The notes beneath the pieces were generated by a model, which worked only from the letters and a program-made list of their open reading frames with translations, had not been told where the DNA came from and searched no databases. 64,000 bases of DNA from contig NZ_CP012750.1 of assembly GCF_001302565.1 (NCBI RefSeq), positions 3,410,001 through 3,474,000 of the forward strand, written 5' to 3'. Source of the stretch: Glutamicibacter halophytocola (GTDB lineage: Bacteria > Actinomycetota > Actinomycetes > Actinomycetales > Micrococcaceae). How positions within the stretch are numbered: the stretch's first letter is position 1; each line of letters begins with the position of its first letter. Position numbers and translations under genes: made by a program. This document shows positions 8,153-17,199 of the stretch, one piece after another.

Positions 8153-9232
8153 CTACACCTGCATTTCAGCGTGGGCGTTGGCCAGCAGATGCAAAATGCC
8201 TCCTTGGTCGAAAGCCGCCCGTTGCCGCACCGCGCCGTTGCCGGCCTCCAGCAGGTTTCTCAGGGAGATCACTGCAAATTCGTAATCTCCATGAGCTTTC
8301 AAGGCATGTTCAATGAGCCGCAGCATCCTGCCGGCCAAATCTTCCACGCTGGCAAAGCGTCCCGTTTCCGTGTCCACCTGCGCTCCGCTGGTTCCATGCT
8401 TGGCGCTCTGCCACAATGACAGGTCCATGATCTCCGGCAGGTACTCGGCGGGAGGATGCTTCCCCGCCACCGCGGTATCCACCAGCCCGCGCATCAGCAC
8501 CGCGAGCAATACCGAGTCTTGTGCCCGCAACTGCGAATCAGCAACGCGGACCTCAATCGTTGGGTACTTGTCCGAAAGCCTCGCCGCCCATCCAATATGG
8601 CCCGAATCGGGCACGGCCGGCATTCCGTTGATCCTTTCGAGCCTCGCGGAATAGTCCTCGTAATCCTTGAAATATGGCGGAATTCCCTGCACTGACCACT
8701 GCCGGCTATGAATCGTCCGCCACGATGAAAAGTTGCTGTCCGCACCCTTCCAATATGGAGAATTCGCGCCCAGCGCGCATAGGAAGGGCAGCCAGCCGCG
8801 CAGGAAATTGAGCGCCATGACGCCCGATTGCGGATCAGGGATGGAAACGTGTACGTGCAAGCCACAGACGTAATGCTCCGTGGCGATTCCGGAAAGGAAA
8901 TTCCCGATCTGACGGTACCGCTCATTATCGGTGAGTTCCGGGGGCCATGGTGCAGCCATCGGCGCCGTCCCCACTCCGCCGACCAGCAGCTGAAGAGAAG
9001 CCGCTTGTGCCGCCAGGTCCCTGCGGAAACCGGCTAATTCTTCCAAAGCCTGTTCCCGGTCATGGCATATGGAGCTGGCGTGCTCTATCTGGCACGCCAA
9101 GAATTCATTCTGCACTTCGCCATCACGTCGGATATCCAAGACATGCCGAAACTGCTCCCCTGCTGAATCAGCAGGCAGCCCTGTTTCGCCATCGAACAAG
9201 AAGAATTCTTCTTCTATGCCAAAAGTGCTCAT
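8153..9232 (-). CDS. YbdK-type carboxylate-amine ligase (glutamate-cysteine ligase family 2)
   Basis: The 359-residue protein shows the GCS2/YbdK signature: FGIEEEFFLFD at the start, LHVHVSIPD in the middle, and IEVRVADSQLRAQDSV with ALMRGLVDT later. Family members ligate glutamate to an amine in an ATP-dependent way, and E. coli YbdK has weak gamma-glutamylcysteine synthetase activity. In actinobacteria these paralogues are widespread and their true amine acceptor is usually unknown. It is close to the usual 370 residues and looks complete. No operon partner is seen. Confidence 0.88.
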   Translation of the reverse strand: MSTFGIEEEFFLFDGETGLPADSAGEQFRHVLDIRRDGEVQNEFLACQIEHASSICHDREQALEELAGFRRDLAAQAASLQLLVGGVGTAPMAAPWPPELTDNERYRQIGNFLSGIATEHYVCGLHVHVSIPDPQSGVMALNFLRGWLPFLCALGANSPYWKGADSNFSSWRTIHSRQWSVQGIPPYFKDYEDYSARLERINGMPAVPDSGHIGWAARLSDKYPTIEVRVADSQLRAQDSVLLAVLMRGLVDTAVAGKHPPAEYLPEIMDLSLWQSAKHGTSGAQVDTETGRFASVEDLAGRMLRLIEHALKAHGDYEFAVISLRNLLEAGNGAVRQRAAFDQGGILHLLANAHAEMQV

Positions 9233-9799
9233 TTCATGCCTCCCTGGTGATACTCGAGACTTCAGCCGCCCTCGCGTTCTCCGGATGGATTAGCCAGGCT
9301 CGGCGCGGTGCCTGCCGCTATTCAGTTGAGTGATCCGCCTTGTGGATTCAGCGAAGGGCAAAATCCTCCGCGGATGCCCGTTACCACGGGGCGCTGGATT
9401 CTGACACCCTACATCTTGCCTGCTTGCCCACCCCGCAAGACGATGCATTCCCATCCTTTTCCCACCAATCGCTGGCAGATGGGCGAGCAAGCTTGGACTT
9501 AGAACGCTTTGAGGGCCGACGAGCCACATGAATCGAGCAGATCGGCCTGACTTGCTGAAAATATAGTCATCAACTAGTAAAGTCGAAAAATCTTATTCAA
9601 CCACCACAAAAGCTGAGAGAACGCTGTGAGCCATTTGCCGCCCATCTCGCCCACTGCCCGGGTGAATTAGATTGGAGGTACACTCTGTTTCCTCTCGATG
9701 GCGAACCTTGCCTGCATGACGGGGCATTGCGCAAGATTGGAAGTGGCGTGACTTGTGGGGATTCACTCGAAAGTTACGAGCAAAGTGGAGGTAGTAATA
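9233..9799. other. Intergenic region, no gene seen
   Basis: About 570 bases upstream of two divergent genes. The part around 9555-9610 is AT-rich and may hold promoters. Short open frames in it have no SD sites or recognisable products. Confidence 0.45.
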
Positions 9800-10228
9800 A
9801 TGCCAGGACGTATCGTCAGGTCGAAAACTGCTGAACGCGTCGCGGAACTTCTGGGATCACGAGATGGTCGTCGCCATCTCAGCCGGTACGGATGGGCTCA
9901 AGGCATGCCCGTGATCATTGCACAACCCCATGAGCCTGCAGAAGATGTCATGGCTCTGGTCTCCGTCCACAATTGCCCGGTTCTCGTGGCTATGTTGGAC
10001 ACGCCGTGCGAGACATTGCGCTTCATCCATGTCTCGCCTCCCAATGCTGCCTTGGAAATTGTCGACGAGCTGCCCCGGAATACCCGGACACGCGCTTTGT
10101 TCGATCAATCCGAGGGGCAAGGGATGTTGTCGTTCAGGGCGCGCTATTGGAAGTACAGCGCCGTGGCCAACGCCGTTCCGGTCTTCACCCCAGAGACCCA
10201 GCAGTCCATGGAGATGCCCCTCGGGTAG
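9800..10228 (+). CDS. Conserved hypothetical protein
   Basis: I do not recognise this family. The start at ATG 9800 is set by the SD GGAGG (9787-9791), giving 142 residues; an earlier in-frame start at 9755 has no SD. The protein is soluble and begins with a basic segment (MPGRIVRSKTAERVAELLGSR). It continues as an alternating hydrophobic pattern (GMPVIIAQP, DVMALVSVHNCPVLVAML, TLRFIHVSPP) that suggests a small alpha/beta fold. It has no signal peptide. It is a single gene with its own terminator. Confidence 0.65.
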   Translation: MPGRIVRSKTAERVAELLGSRDGRRHLSRYGWAQGMPVIIAQPHEPAEDVMALVSVHNCPVLVAMLDTPCETLRFIHVSPPNAALEIVDELPRNTRTRALFDQSEGQGMLSFRARYWKYSAVANAVPVFTPETQQSMEMPLG

Positions 10229-10274
10229 CGCCGCGGTCTATTGCCGGAGCTTCTTTCCGATGCCTGCCGAAACG

Positions 10275-10316
10275 GTCGAATAGTTCCACCGTCTCGCTTA
10301 GGTGGAACTATTCGAC
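10275..10316. terminator. Terminator between convergent genes
   Basis: A perfect 16-bp stem (10275-10290 with 10301-10316, arm GTCGAATAGTTCCACC) and a 10-base loop. It separates the hypothetical gene on plus from the membrane protein gene on minus. Confidence 0.85.
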
Positions 10317-10392
10317 TTCGATTCGAACCCAGGTGTCCAGCAGGATGGACAGCCAGCAAGCCAGGCGGTTACGCGGCTTCAAGTCTTGAGAG

Positions 10393-11562
10393 TCAGTCAT
10401 CGGAGATATTTTCACCCTGTCCGTCCATTGTGTAGGCGATGGAAGAATACGGTTCATCGACGGTGAATCGGGCAATAACATCCCCGGTGTGCTGCATGAA
10501 TGAATCGTCGCCAAGATCAGAATTTGTCTCCCGTTCCGAGAAGATTCCGATGTCATCGGTAATTGTTTTGTCCAGTCCAGAGCTGACGGACTGCACGGCA
10601 GGCCAATAGGCCTGCCAGTGGACATCAGGGATCCTGAAGAGTTCCTCTTCGGATTCAGGCTGGGTGGAAGCAGGTCCGCTACTGGTCAGTTTCCCGCCGC
10701 GGAACTGCCAGCTATCGGTGTTCAGCGTGCCTGGCCCCACCGGGGCATCGATGAGAACAAAGTCCTTGTACAGGCTCACCCGGCTGACCCGGTCATGTCC
10801 GACCTTCTGCTCCAGGGCGTTGAGCGCAGCACTCACCCCTGGTTCTGTTCTCATGTCGGGTATCCAGGAGCCGGTGAGTTCCTTGGATTCGACGCTTAGT
10901 TCCACTGCACCGCGCATCGGCAGCAGCACGATAACAGCACCAACGCAGATCATGACGAGATACAGCACCGCGCGCAGCGGGAACCATCGCTTGCTGGTTC
11001 CGATCAATGGCTTGGTCCGCGTCCCGTTGGGTCGCAGTCTCCCCGATTTTGGAATGCGCACTTCTCCGGCGGAAGCAGCAGAAGGGATTGGCAGCTTCAG
11101 CAAGCCGGGATCGCTCAGTTCCTCGGGTTTGAGGAAGCTGACATCCGGCTCCCCCTCGATCAAGATGGCCACCGGATGCACCGAGCCGGGCGTCAGGGCA
11201 ACGTTCGCTTGAAAGTTCAGGACTCTGCGAAATTTCGTCCGGAAGGGCTGCCCATGTCGTGGTTGCACGGTTAGCTCAATGTCGCAAAGCGGCCGCTCGT
11301 TGATTCGAGTACCGGTTTCTCCGACATGCTCAACACGGGCCATGCCCACCCGCCCGGCTTGCACGGCCATTTTTGCCATCACCGGGTTATCTGGATGGAT
11401 CCCTCGCAAGGTACGGCTGACAAGCCAGAACACCAGGGCCATGGACGCTACCGGAATTCCGAACCCGATGCCCCATGCACCAGCTCCCGGTTCGCCAATA
11501 TAGCTGCCAATGAAGCCACCGGCTATTAACCCCACACCAAGGAAAAAGAAAGCACGGATCAT
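10393..11562 (-). CDS. Membrane protein of unknown function
   Basis: The 389-residue protein has two N-terminal membrane helices (about 2-22 and 31-50, FFFLGVGLIAGGFIG and GFGIPVASMALVFWLVS) and a third at about 198-217 (AVLYLVMICVGAVIVLLPM). Between them is a domain resembling the DUF3592-like pattern of a beta-rich segment after a helix pair (GRVGMARVEHVGETGTRIN, CDIELTVQPRHG). The C-terminal 170 residues are polar and probably outside the membrane. No catalytic motif is visible. It is probably monocistronic. Confidence 0.6.
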   Translation of the reverse strand: MIRAFFFLGVGLIAGGFIGSYIGEPGAGAWGIGFGIPVASMALVFWLVSRTLRGIHPDNPVMAKMAVQAGRVGMARVEHVGETGTRINERPLCDIELTVQPRHGQPFRTKFRRVLNFQANVALTPGSVHPVAILIEGEPDVSFLKPEELSDPGLLKLPIPSAASAGEVRIPKSGRLRPNGTRTKPLIGTSKRWFPLRAVLYLVMICVGAVIVLLPMRGAVELSVESKELTGSWIPDMRTEPGVSAALNALEQKVGHDRVSRVSLYKDFVLIDAPVGPGTLNTDSWQFRGGKLTSSGPASTQPESEEELFRIPDVHWQAYWPAVQSVSSGLDKTITDDIGIFSERETNSDLGDDSFMQHTGDVIARFTVDEPYSSIAYTMDGQGENISDD

Positions 11563-11643
11563 GGTGTGATCCTATCTCTTGCTTTCATTGACGGTAGGTA
11601 TCGCCACCTACGTGACGAATAGCTGGCCGCTAACCGGTTTGCC

Positions 11644-12420
11644 CTATTCAGCCGGCGGTTCAGCGTGAAGCCCGAAGAACATTTCCCTCCGCAAAGCATC
11701 CACATGTTCCCTGGTGACCGCGATCGCCGCCAGCGGATCCCGCTTGCGGAAGGCCTCCACGAGTTGCTGGTGATGCCCTCGCCCCTCGTTGAGCTTCTCC
11801 TGGGGGTAGGGAACAAAATACTTGAGCAAGGATTCATAGCTGGACAAATAGGTGGGAACTTCAGGCAGTGCGCTGATCTCGGCTACCAGGCGATGGAACT
11901 TGGTATCCGGAATATGGTGCTCATGCCAGTTGGCTGCGCTGGCAGAGAGCCGAATCAGTTCTTCCAGCTGCTGGCATTGGGCTTCGGTGGCATTCAAGGC
12001 CGCTTGAGCGACGATGGCGCTTTCCATCAGGCTTCGCTGGTCTATCAAGCGCAGCACCTCTGGCACGTCATCATGGAAAGCTTGCACAGCAACATCGTTG
12101 AGTTCGGGCGGCGCCTGGGCCACGAAGGTGCCACCGTTTCGCCCCCTGCGGCGCTCCAGCACGCCATCTTCAACCAGGCTTTCCAAACCGCGGCGCGCGG
12201 TGATCACACTGACTTCAAGGCCGGCAGCGATCAATTCGGTACCGGGAAGTTTTCCGCCCGGAACCAGCAGTCCATGCTCCACCGAGAGCAGAATTCTCGC
12301 CCTGACGGTTTCCACGGCTGACAAGCGGGTTACTGCCGCAGCGCCGGGTGCCGCATGGAGCAGCCGGTCGATTTCTCGCTCTTCGGCGTGGGTTAGCCCC
12401 GAAATATTTTTCGCCGTCAT
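11644..12420 (-). CDS. GntR-family regulator (FadR/FCD subfamily)
   Basis: The 258-residue protein has an N-terminal winged helix (about 35-100: VRARILLSVEHGLLVPGGKLPGTELIAAGL, RRGLESLVEDGVLERRRGRNGGTFV). A C-terminal FCD all-helical ligand domain follows, with the Asp/His metal or ligand set in DTKFHRLVAEIS, GHHQQLVEAF and TREHVDALR. It is divergent from the nitrilase-permease pair across an 83-base spacer and very likely controls it. The effector is unknown. Confidence 0.88.
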   Translation of the reverse strand: MTAKNISGLTHAEEREIDRLLHAAPGAAAVTRLSAVETVRARILLSVEHGLLVPGGKLPGTELIAAGLEVSVITARRGLESLVEDGVLERRRGRNGGTFVAQAPPELNDVAVQAFHDDVPEVLRLIDQRSLMESAIVAQAALNATEAQCQQLEELIRLSASAANWHEHHIPDTKFHRLVAEISALPEVPTYLSSYESLLKYFVPYPQEKLNEGRGHHQQLVEAFRKRDPLAAIAVTREHVDALRREMFFGLHAEPPAE

Positions 12421-12455
12421 GTATTGAGTCTATCGGCTGCGTCACATACATTTGA

Positions 12456-12480
12456 ATAACTGTTCATATTGATCAGTTAT
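12456..12480. promoter_or_regulatory. Candidate GntR operator
   Basis: ATAACTG (12456-12462) and CAGTTAT (12474-12480) form a 7-bp inverted repeat with an 11-base spacer between the divergent GntR and nitrilase genes. The location fits an operator controlling both directions; binding is inferred. Confidence 0.5.
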
Positions 12481-12503
12481 AGGTTTTTCGAAAGCAGCTC
12501 ACG

Positions 12504-13388
12504 ATGCCCCACATGATTACCGCAGGCCTGGCCCAGCGGGTCCCATTGCCCTTGGAGGATCCGCTCCAGCTTTTTGCCGATGATGTCGCCAAGACCCTGG
12601 AGACCTACGGCCCCTTGCAGATGCTGGTCTACCCGGAATTGCATCTGCAGGGTACAGAGCACCTGCCGGTTGAAGAACGCAGCGCGGCCCTGGAAGCAGC
12701 CGCCGTATCGCTCGATGATCCGTTCGTCGCCGCCCTCGGCGCCATCGCCGCAGAACATCAGATCTGGCTTTGCCCGGGAAGCATCGGCGAGCGCGACGCC
12801 GACGGAGGATTCCGCAATACCCAATTGCTTTTCGCCCCGGATGGCACCCTCGTTGCCAGCTATCGCAAGATGTTCCCGTGGCGCCCTTTCGAGCCGCACC
12901 AGCCGGGCACAGAATTTGTCGTGGCCAAGGTGCCCGGCGCTGGGGCCGTCGGCCTGTCCATCTGCTACGACGCATGGTTCCCCGAGCACTCGCGCCACCT
13001 TGCATGGATGGGCGCCAACGCCATCTTGAATATCGTGAAGACCACCAGCGAAGACCGCGAACAAGAGCTGGTCCTGGCCCGCGCCAATGCCATCGTGAAC
13101 CAGGTCTACATGCTCAGCGTCAATTGCGCCTCCCCGATAGGACGCGGACGAAGCATCGCCGTGGATCCCGAGGGCATGGTCCTCGGCGAAGCCGGTCTCG
13201 GCGAAGACACCCTGGTGGTTCGCATTGATCCGGCGGCAGTGCAAAGGGTCCGCGAGCACGGCACCGCTGGCACCAACCGCGTCTGGTCGCAATTCCATCC
13301 CGGCGATGCCTCGATCAAGCTTCCGCTCTACAACGGCGAACTTGATCCAGCGCGCTGGGCCCCGCAGCAACCTAAACATCGCTCTTAG
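12504..13388 (+). CDS. Carbon-nitrogen hydrolase (nitrilase superfamily amidase)
   Basis: A 294-residue nitrilase-fold enzyme. The catalytic triad is visible as Glu in VYPELHL, Lys in SYRKMFPW and Cys in LSICYDAWFPE. The ICYDAWFPE sequence suggests an amidase or carbamoylase acting on a small carbonyl-nitrogen compound rather than a true nitrile. Its closest functional partner is the APC permease starting 18 bases downstream, so the pair probably imports and hydrolyses one substrate under the divergent GntR regulator. ATG 12513 is an alternative start. Confidence 0.85.
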   Translation: MPHMITAGLAQRVPLPLEDPLQLFADDVAKTLETYGPLQMLVYPELHLQGTEHLPVEERSAALEAAAVSLDDPFVAALGAIAAEHQIWLCPGSIGERDADGGFRNTQLLFAPDGTLVASYRKMFPWRPFEPHQPGTEFVVAKVPGAGAVGLSICYDAWFPEHSRHLAWMGANAILNIVKTTSEDREQELVLARANAIVNQVYMLSVNCASPIGRGRSIAVDPEGMVLGEAGLGEDTLVVRIDPAAVQRVREHGTAGTNRVWSQFHPGDASIKLPLYNGELDPARWAPQQPKHRS

Positions 13389-13406
13389 AAAACGACGGAG
13401 TTTTCC

Positions 13407-14753
13407 ATGTCTTCCACCCCTGCACTCACTCGCACCCTGAAATTGCCGTCCTTGGTTATTTTCGGATTGGCCTACCTGACTCCCTTGATTGTCCTGGGCA
13501 TTTTCGGGGTCATTGCTTCTGAAACCGGTGGCGCCAGCGCCAGCGCCTACGTGATCGCCTTGCTGGCCATGCTCTTCACCGCGAACAGCTATGGCCGGAT
13601 GGCTGCCGCCTACCCGGTAGCTGGCTCCGCCTATACCTACGTGCGCAAAACCATCGATGGACGGGTCGGATTCCTGGTCGGCTGGGCCACCATGCTCGAC
13701 TACCTGTTCCTGCCCATGGTCATCTGGCTGATCGGCGGATCCTACCTGCAGGCCCAATTCCCGGCGGTGCCCATGCCGGCGTGGATTCTCGGGTTCATCG
13801 TGCTGACCACGATCTTGAACATCATCGGCATCAAGGTGGCCGACCGGGTGAATCTGGTGTTGATGTCATTCCAGATCCTGGTCATCGTGTTCTTCGTAAT
13901 TCTCTCCATAGCCAGCGTTTCCGGTGACCACGGCGCAGGCGCCTTGGTGAGCGCTACGCCTTTCACCGGGATCGGCGCGACCCCCGCCGGGATCGCAGCC
14001 GGAGCTGCCATCGCCGCGTATTCCTTCCTCGGTTTTGATGCGGTCACCACGCTGACCGAAGAAACCGTGGAGCCCCGCCGCACCGTGCCCAAGGCGATCA
14101 TGCTGATTGCGCTGATTGGCGGCGGCATCTTTGTTGTCGTGGCCTACACGGTGCAGCTGGTGAACCCGGGCGGAGTCTTTGAAAACTCTGACGCTGCCGG
14201 ATTTGAGATCGCACAGCATATCGGCGGCAACCTCTTCGGCGCGATCTTCCTGGCCGCCCTGGTCATCGCCCAGTTCACCTCGGGCATTGCAGCCCAGGCA
14301 GCCGGCAGCCGGCTGCTCTACGCGATGGGTCGCGACGGAGTTCTTCCACGGAAGATCTTTGGCAAGCTCAACGAACGGTTCAGCACCCCGGTCTTTTCCA
14401 TCCTGGCCATCGCCGTGGTTGGCCTGATTGCGATGTTCATGGATGTGGCCACCTCGACCTCATTCATCAACTTCGGTGCCTTTATCGCCTTCATCATGGT
14501 CAACGTTTCGGTCATCGTTTACTGGGATCGGCAGCGCCGTGCCGGCAACAAGCTCAACACGCTGCTCTACCTCCTGTGCCCCGCCATTGGCGTCCTGGTC
14601 ATCGGGTTCCTGCTCACCCAGCTTGATGTGCACGCCGTGGTCATCGGATCCATCTGGCTGGTGATCGGAGCGATTATTCTGGCACTCACCACCAAGGGAT
14701 TCAAGCACCAGCCATCGCAGATGGCTTTGGAAGAACTGGAAGGTGCTAACTAG
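13407..14753 (+). CDS. APC-superfamily amino acid/amine permease
   Basis: The 448-residue transporter has about 12 hydrophobic helices and the APC signature near the start (PSLVIFGLAYLTPLIVLGIFG), plus the later FLGFDAVTTLTEE motif in helix 6. It resembles putrescine/amino acid importers of the YeeF/PuuP-like group. It has an ACGGAG SD and forms an operon with the upstream nitrilase-family enzyme, whose substrate it probably brings in. A strong terminator follows the stop. Confidence 0.88.
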   Translation: MSSTPALTRTLKLPSLVIFGLAYLTPLIVLGIFGVIASETGGASASAYVIALLAMLFTANSYGRMAAAYPVAGSAYTYVRKTIDGRVGFLVGWATMLDYLFLPMVIWLIGGSYLQAQFPAVPMPAWILGFIVLTTILNIIGIKVADRVNLVLMSFQILVIVFFVILSIASVSGDHGAGALVSATPFTGIGATPAGIAAGAAIAAYSFLGFDAVTTLTEETVEPRRTVPKAIMLIALIGGGIFVVVAYTVQLVNPGGVFENSDAAGFEIAQHIGGNLFGAIFLAALVIAQFTSGIAAQAAGSRLLYAMGRDGVLPRKIFGKLNERFSTPVFSILAIAVVGLIAMFMDVATSTSFINFGAFIAFIMVNVSVIVYWDRQRRAGNKLNTLLYLLCPAIGVLVIGFLLTQLDVHAVVIGSIWLVIGAIILALTTKGFKHQPSQMALEELEGAN

Positions 14754-14778
14754 GGACCACTAGTTTCGATTTCAAAAT

Positions 14779-14808
14779 CAAGGGGCGGACCACCAGGTCC
14801 GCCCCTTG
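14779..14808 (+). terminator. Rho-independent-like terminator of the nitrilase-permease operon
   Basis: A perfect 13-bp stem (14779-14791 with 14796-14808, arm CAAGGGGCGGACC) with a 4-base loop, 25 bases after the permease stop. Confidence 0.85.
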
Positions 14809-15322
14809 GCCTTCACCAGCGGTATTGGACACTAGAGCCCGTCCGTCGCCAGTGTGCTCAAATCTGGCGGTCGCAAGCGTGGGTTTGCTATCGCTGGCGC
14901 CTTCGCCGCTTAGTACTTTCTTCCACCTTTGGAAGTCGCTCACATGCTTGCCGATAAATGGCTGATGAGCCGCGGAGGATACGCCTAGCGTGAGAGCGGC
15001 CGAGCCCGTGCCGATTACTGGACGGGCCGCGCCGCTAACTGAACCGATGACAGTTGCCTCGGAACGGTTCTTCCCCTGGGGCACCCCGCTCGCTGAAACA
15101 GGGTTGCCGTGCGGCCAGCCAGGTACTTAGCGCCGCAACTCTTGAACCTGCCCCCAGCCTAGATTGGCACACCGACAGTTTGGCTAGCGACTTCCCGCCG
15201 GAAGCCACGAACGCCCGAGAAACCAGATTCCCGTCAACCCCGCGGAGGATCACTAGAATCAAAGAGAAACCAAGCCACGCCGACGGTCGCTCAAGCGCTG
15301 CCCAAATCGGAAAGTCGACATC
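14809..15322. other. Intergenic region, no gene seen
   Basis: About 510 bases. A minus-strand open frame of 112 codons crosses the terminator stem and has no recognisable family, so it is not called. The LtrA promoter should lie in the last 100 bases. Confidence 0.45.
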
Positions 15323-16507
15323 GTGAATTCACCATCCCCGCGGTTCTTGCAGCCCATGCTGCCCCGCAATCCAAAAGAACCCCATCGCGCGGCCAGCCCG
15401 CTGGAACTCTTCTTCGATCTGGTCTTCGTAGTCGCTGTGTCATTCGCTTCGGTGCAGTTGCACCACATGGCAGCAGAAGACCACCTGGGAGCCGGGGTCA
15501 TCGGCTACCTCATGGTCTTCTTTGCCATCTGGTGGTCATGGATGAATTTCAGCTGGCTTGCCACATCCTTCGATACCGATGACTGGCTCTACCGCGTGCT
15601 CACCTTCGTCCAGATGGCCGGGGTCCTGGTGCTTGCCTCCGGGGCGGCCCAGGCGATGGAAGACCACGATTTCACGGTCATCACCTTCGGCTACGCGATC
15701 ATGCGCCTGGCACTGGTTGCCCAGTGGATACGGGTGGCCAAGAGCGCTACCGAACTGCGCACCACAGCGATCCGCTACGCGGTGGGCATCACGCTGGTGC
15801 AGGTCGCCTGGCTGCTCAGGATCCTGCTGCCCGAAACGGCGGGATTCATTGGCTTCTTCGTGCTGATGCTCGCAGAAATCTCGGTGCCGGCATGGGCAGA
15901 GTCCCATCAGCACACCCCGTGGCATCCGCATCACATCACCGAGCGCTACGGCCTGTTCACGCTCATCCTGCTCGGTGAATCGATCCTGGCCTCGGCCAAT
16001 GCCGTGGTTGAAAGCCTCCACTCCATTGAGCACCTGAGCCTGCTGATGATCATCGCCGCCTGCGGGCTGGTCATCGCCGCGGGCATGTGGTGGATCTATT
16101 TCGCGCGAAGCCACCATCATCTGATCCACTCGCTGCGTTCCTCGTTGACGTACGGGTACTCCCACTACTTCATCTTCGCGGCGGCTGGCGCCTTCTCCGC
16201 AGGTGTTGAAGTGGCCATCGACCTGGCGGCAGGGGAATCTGAAATTTCAGGCATCGCGGCGGCGGCCACTTTGAATGTTCCAGTGGCGCTCTTTGCCGCA
16301 GGCGTCTGGCTGCTGGTTCTGCGCCGGCAGCTCTCGGCTGCCCGGAATTCCGTCTTCCTTCTCGGGGTGGCCCTCATTGCGGCTGGCCTCTTCCTCCCAT
16401 CGGTGCTGCCTGTGGCAGCCGCAGCGGCAGGAATGATCGTTTGCGTCTTCGCAGTGGAGGAGCCAAGGAGCAAGGTCCCGGCTAAGGCACCGGAGGCCAT
16501 CGCCTAG
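15323..16507 (+). CDS. ltrA: Low temperature requirement protein A (LtrA)
   Basis: A 394-residue multi-pass membrane protein. It opens with the LtrA hallmark ASPLELFFDLVFVVAVSF followed by WWSWMNFSWLATSFDTDDWLYRVLTFVQM and, later, ERYGLFTLILLGESIL. About 11 helices are predicted by eye. LtrA was named from a Listeria mutant unable to grow at low temperature; its biochemical role is still unknown. The start is a GTG at 15323 after a weak GGAAAG SD. It appears monocistronic. Confidence 0.88.
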   Translation: MNSPSPRFLQPMLPRNPKEPHRAASPLELFFDLVFVVAVSFASVQLHHMAAEDHLGAGVIGYLMVFFAIWWSWMNFSWLATSFDTDDWLYRVLTFVQMAGVLVLASGAAQAMEDHDFTVITFGYAIMRLALVAQWIRVAKSATELRTTAIRYAVGITLVQVAWLLRILLPETAGFIGFFVLMLAEISVPAWAESHQHTPWHPHHITERYGLFTLILLGESILASANAVVESLHSIEHLSLLMIIAACGLVIAAGMWWIYFARSHHHLIHSLRSSLTYGYSHYFIFAAAGAFSAGVEVAIDLAAGESEISGIAAAATLNVPVALFAAGVWLLVLRRQLSAARNSVFLLGVALIAAGLFLPSVLPVAAAAAGMIVCVFAVEEPRSKVPAKAPEAIA

Positions 16508-16575
16508 CTGGCAGATGCCGGCCAAGGCTGCCGAGGCGGCTTGAATCCGGTTCAACCACGGGCGCACCATGGAGC

Positions 16576-17085
16576 ATGGACATCATGTCGGCGCAGCAGC
16601 GTTCGCAGCTCATGTCGCGGATCCGGAGCAAGAATACCGGGCCGGAACTAGTCCTGCGCCGTTTACTGCATGCCTCTGGATACCGGTATCGGCTCCATGG
16701 CGCGCTGCCCGATGGCCTGCTGGAGTCCATGCGCAAGGACCATCCGGAGATCCGGCTTCGCGGAGGCAGGCTGCCGGGATCCCCAGATCTGGTTTTCACT
16801 GCCAAGCGCAAGGCTGTTTTCGTGGATGGCTGCTTCTGGCACGGGCATGATTGCCCCGTGGGCCGCCGGCGGCCCTCGTCCAACACCGGGTATTGGAATC
16901 CAAAGCTGGACGGGAACCAGGCCAGGGACCAGCGCAATCGCCGCGATTTGCTCGCACTGGGCTGGGAATCCATGACAGTCTGGGAATGCGAGCTGGACTC
17001 GGCCGAGCGGGTTCTGCACACGGTCACCCGATTCCTCGGACCAGCCAGCGGCACCGACGGGACCGGCACGGGCCAGCAACAATAG
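16576..17085 (+). CDS. vsr: Vsr-type very short patch repair endonuclease
   Basis: A protein of up to 169 residues with the Vsr pattern: SRIRSKNTGPELVLRRLLHASGYRYRLHG, then PDLVFTAKRKAVFVDGCFWHGHDCP and LGWESMTVWECEL. The catalytic Asp (PDLVF), the two His of CFWHGHDCP and the Glu of WECEL are present. Family members nick next to T:G mismatches left by deaminated 5-methylcytosine. About 18 extra residues stand between RYRLHG and the catalytic Asp. No cytosine methyltransferase gene lies in the window, so this is an orphan. ATG 16585 is an alternative start with better SD spacing. Confidence 0.85.
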   Translation: MDIMSAQQRSQLMSRIRSKNTGPELVLRRLLHASGYRYRLHGALPDGLLESMRKDHPEIRLRGGRLPGSPDLVFTAKRKAVFVDGCFWHGHDCPVGRRRPSSNTGYWNPKLDGNQARDQRNRRDLLALGWESMTVWECELDSAERVLHTVTRFLGPASGTDGTGTGQQQ

Positions 17086-17199
17086 CCACGCCATCGGGGA
17101 AACGGCCCCTGCATTGGATAAAATTGCAGTCTTGCCTCCTCCTGCCTGGGCAGGTGCCACCCCGGGGTTTTCCCGTCGACAGATCGCTCGCCATAGTTC

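Noticed and set aside
10309..10340. T-arm-like sequence on the minus strand (GGGTTCGAATCGA) suggesting a tRNA
   Set aside because: The flanking five bases do not pair as a T stem and no anticodon arm or acceptor stem fits. The neighbouring hairpin is a terminator.
12477..13757. A 426-codon open frame on the minus strand
   Set aside because: It is antisense to the nitrilase and permease genes, which have clear motifs and SD sites.
14746..15084. A 112-codon open frame on the minus strand
   Set aside because: It runs through the perfect terminator stem of the nitrilase-permease operon and has no SD or family match.
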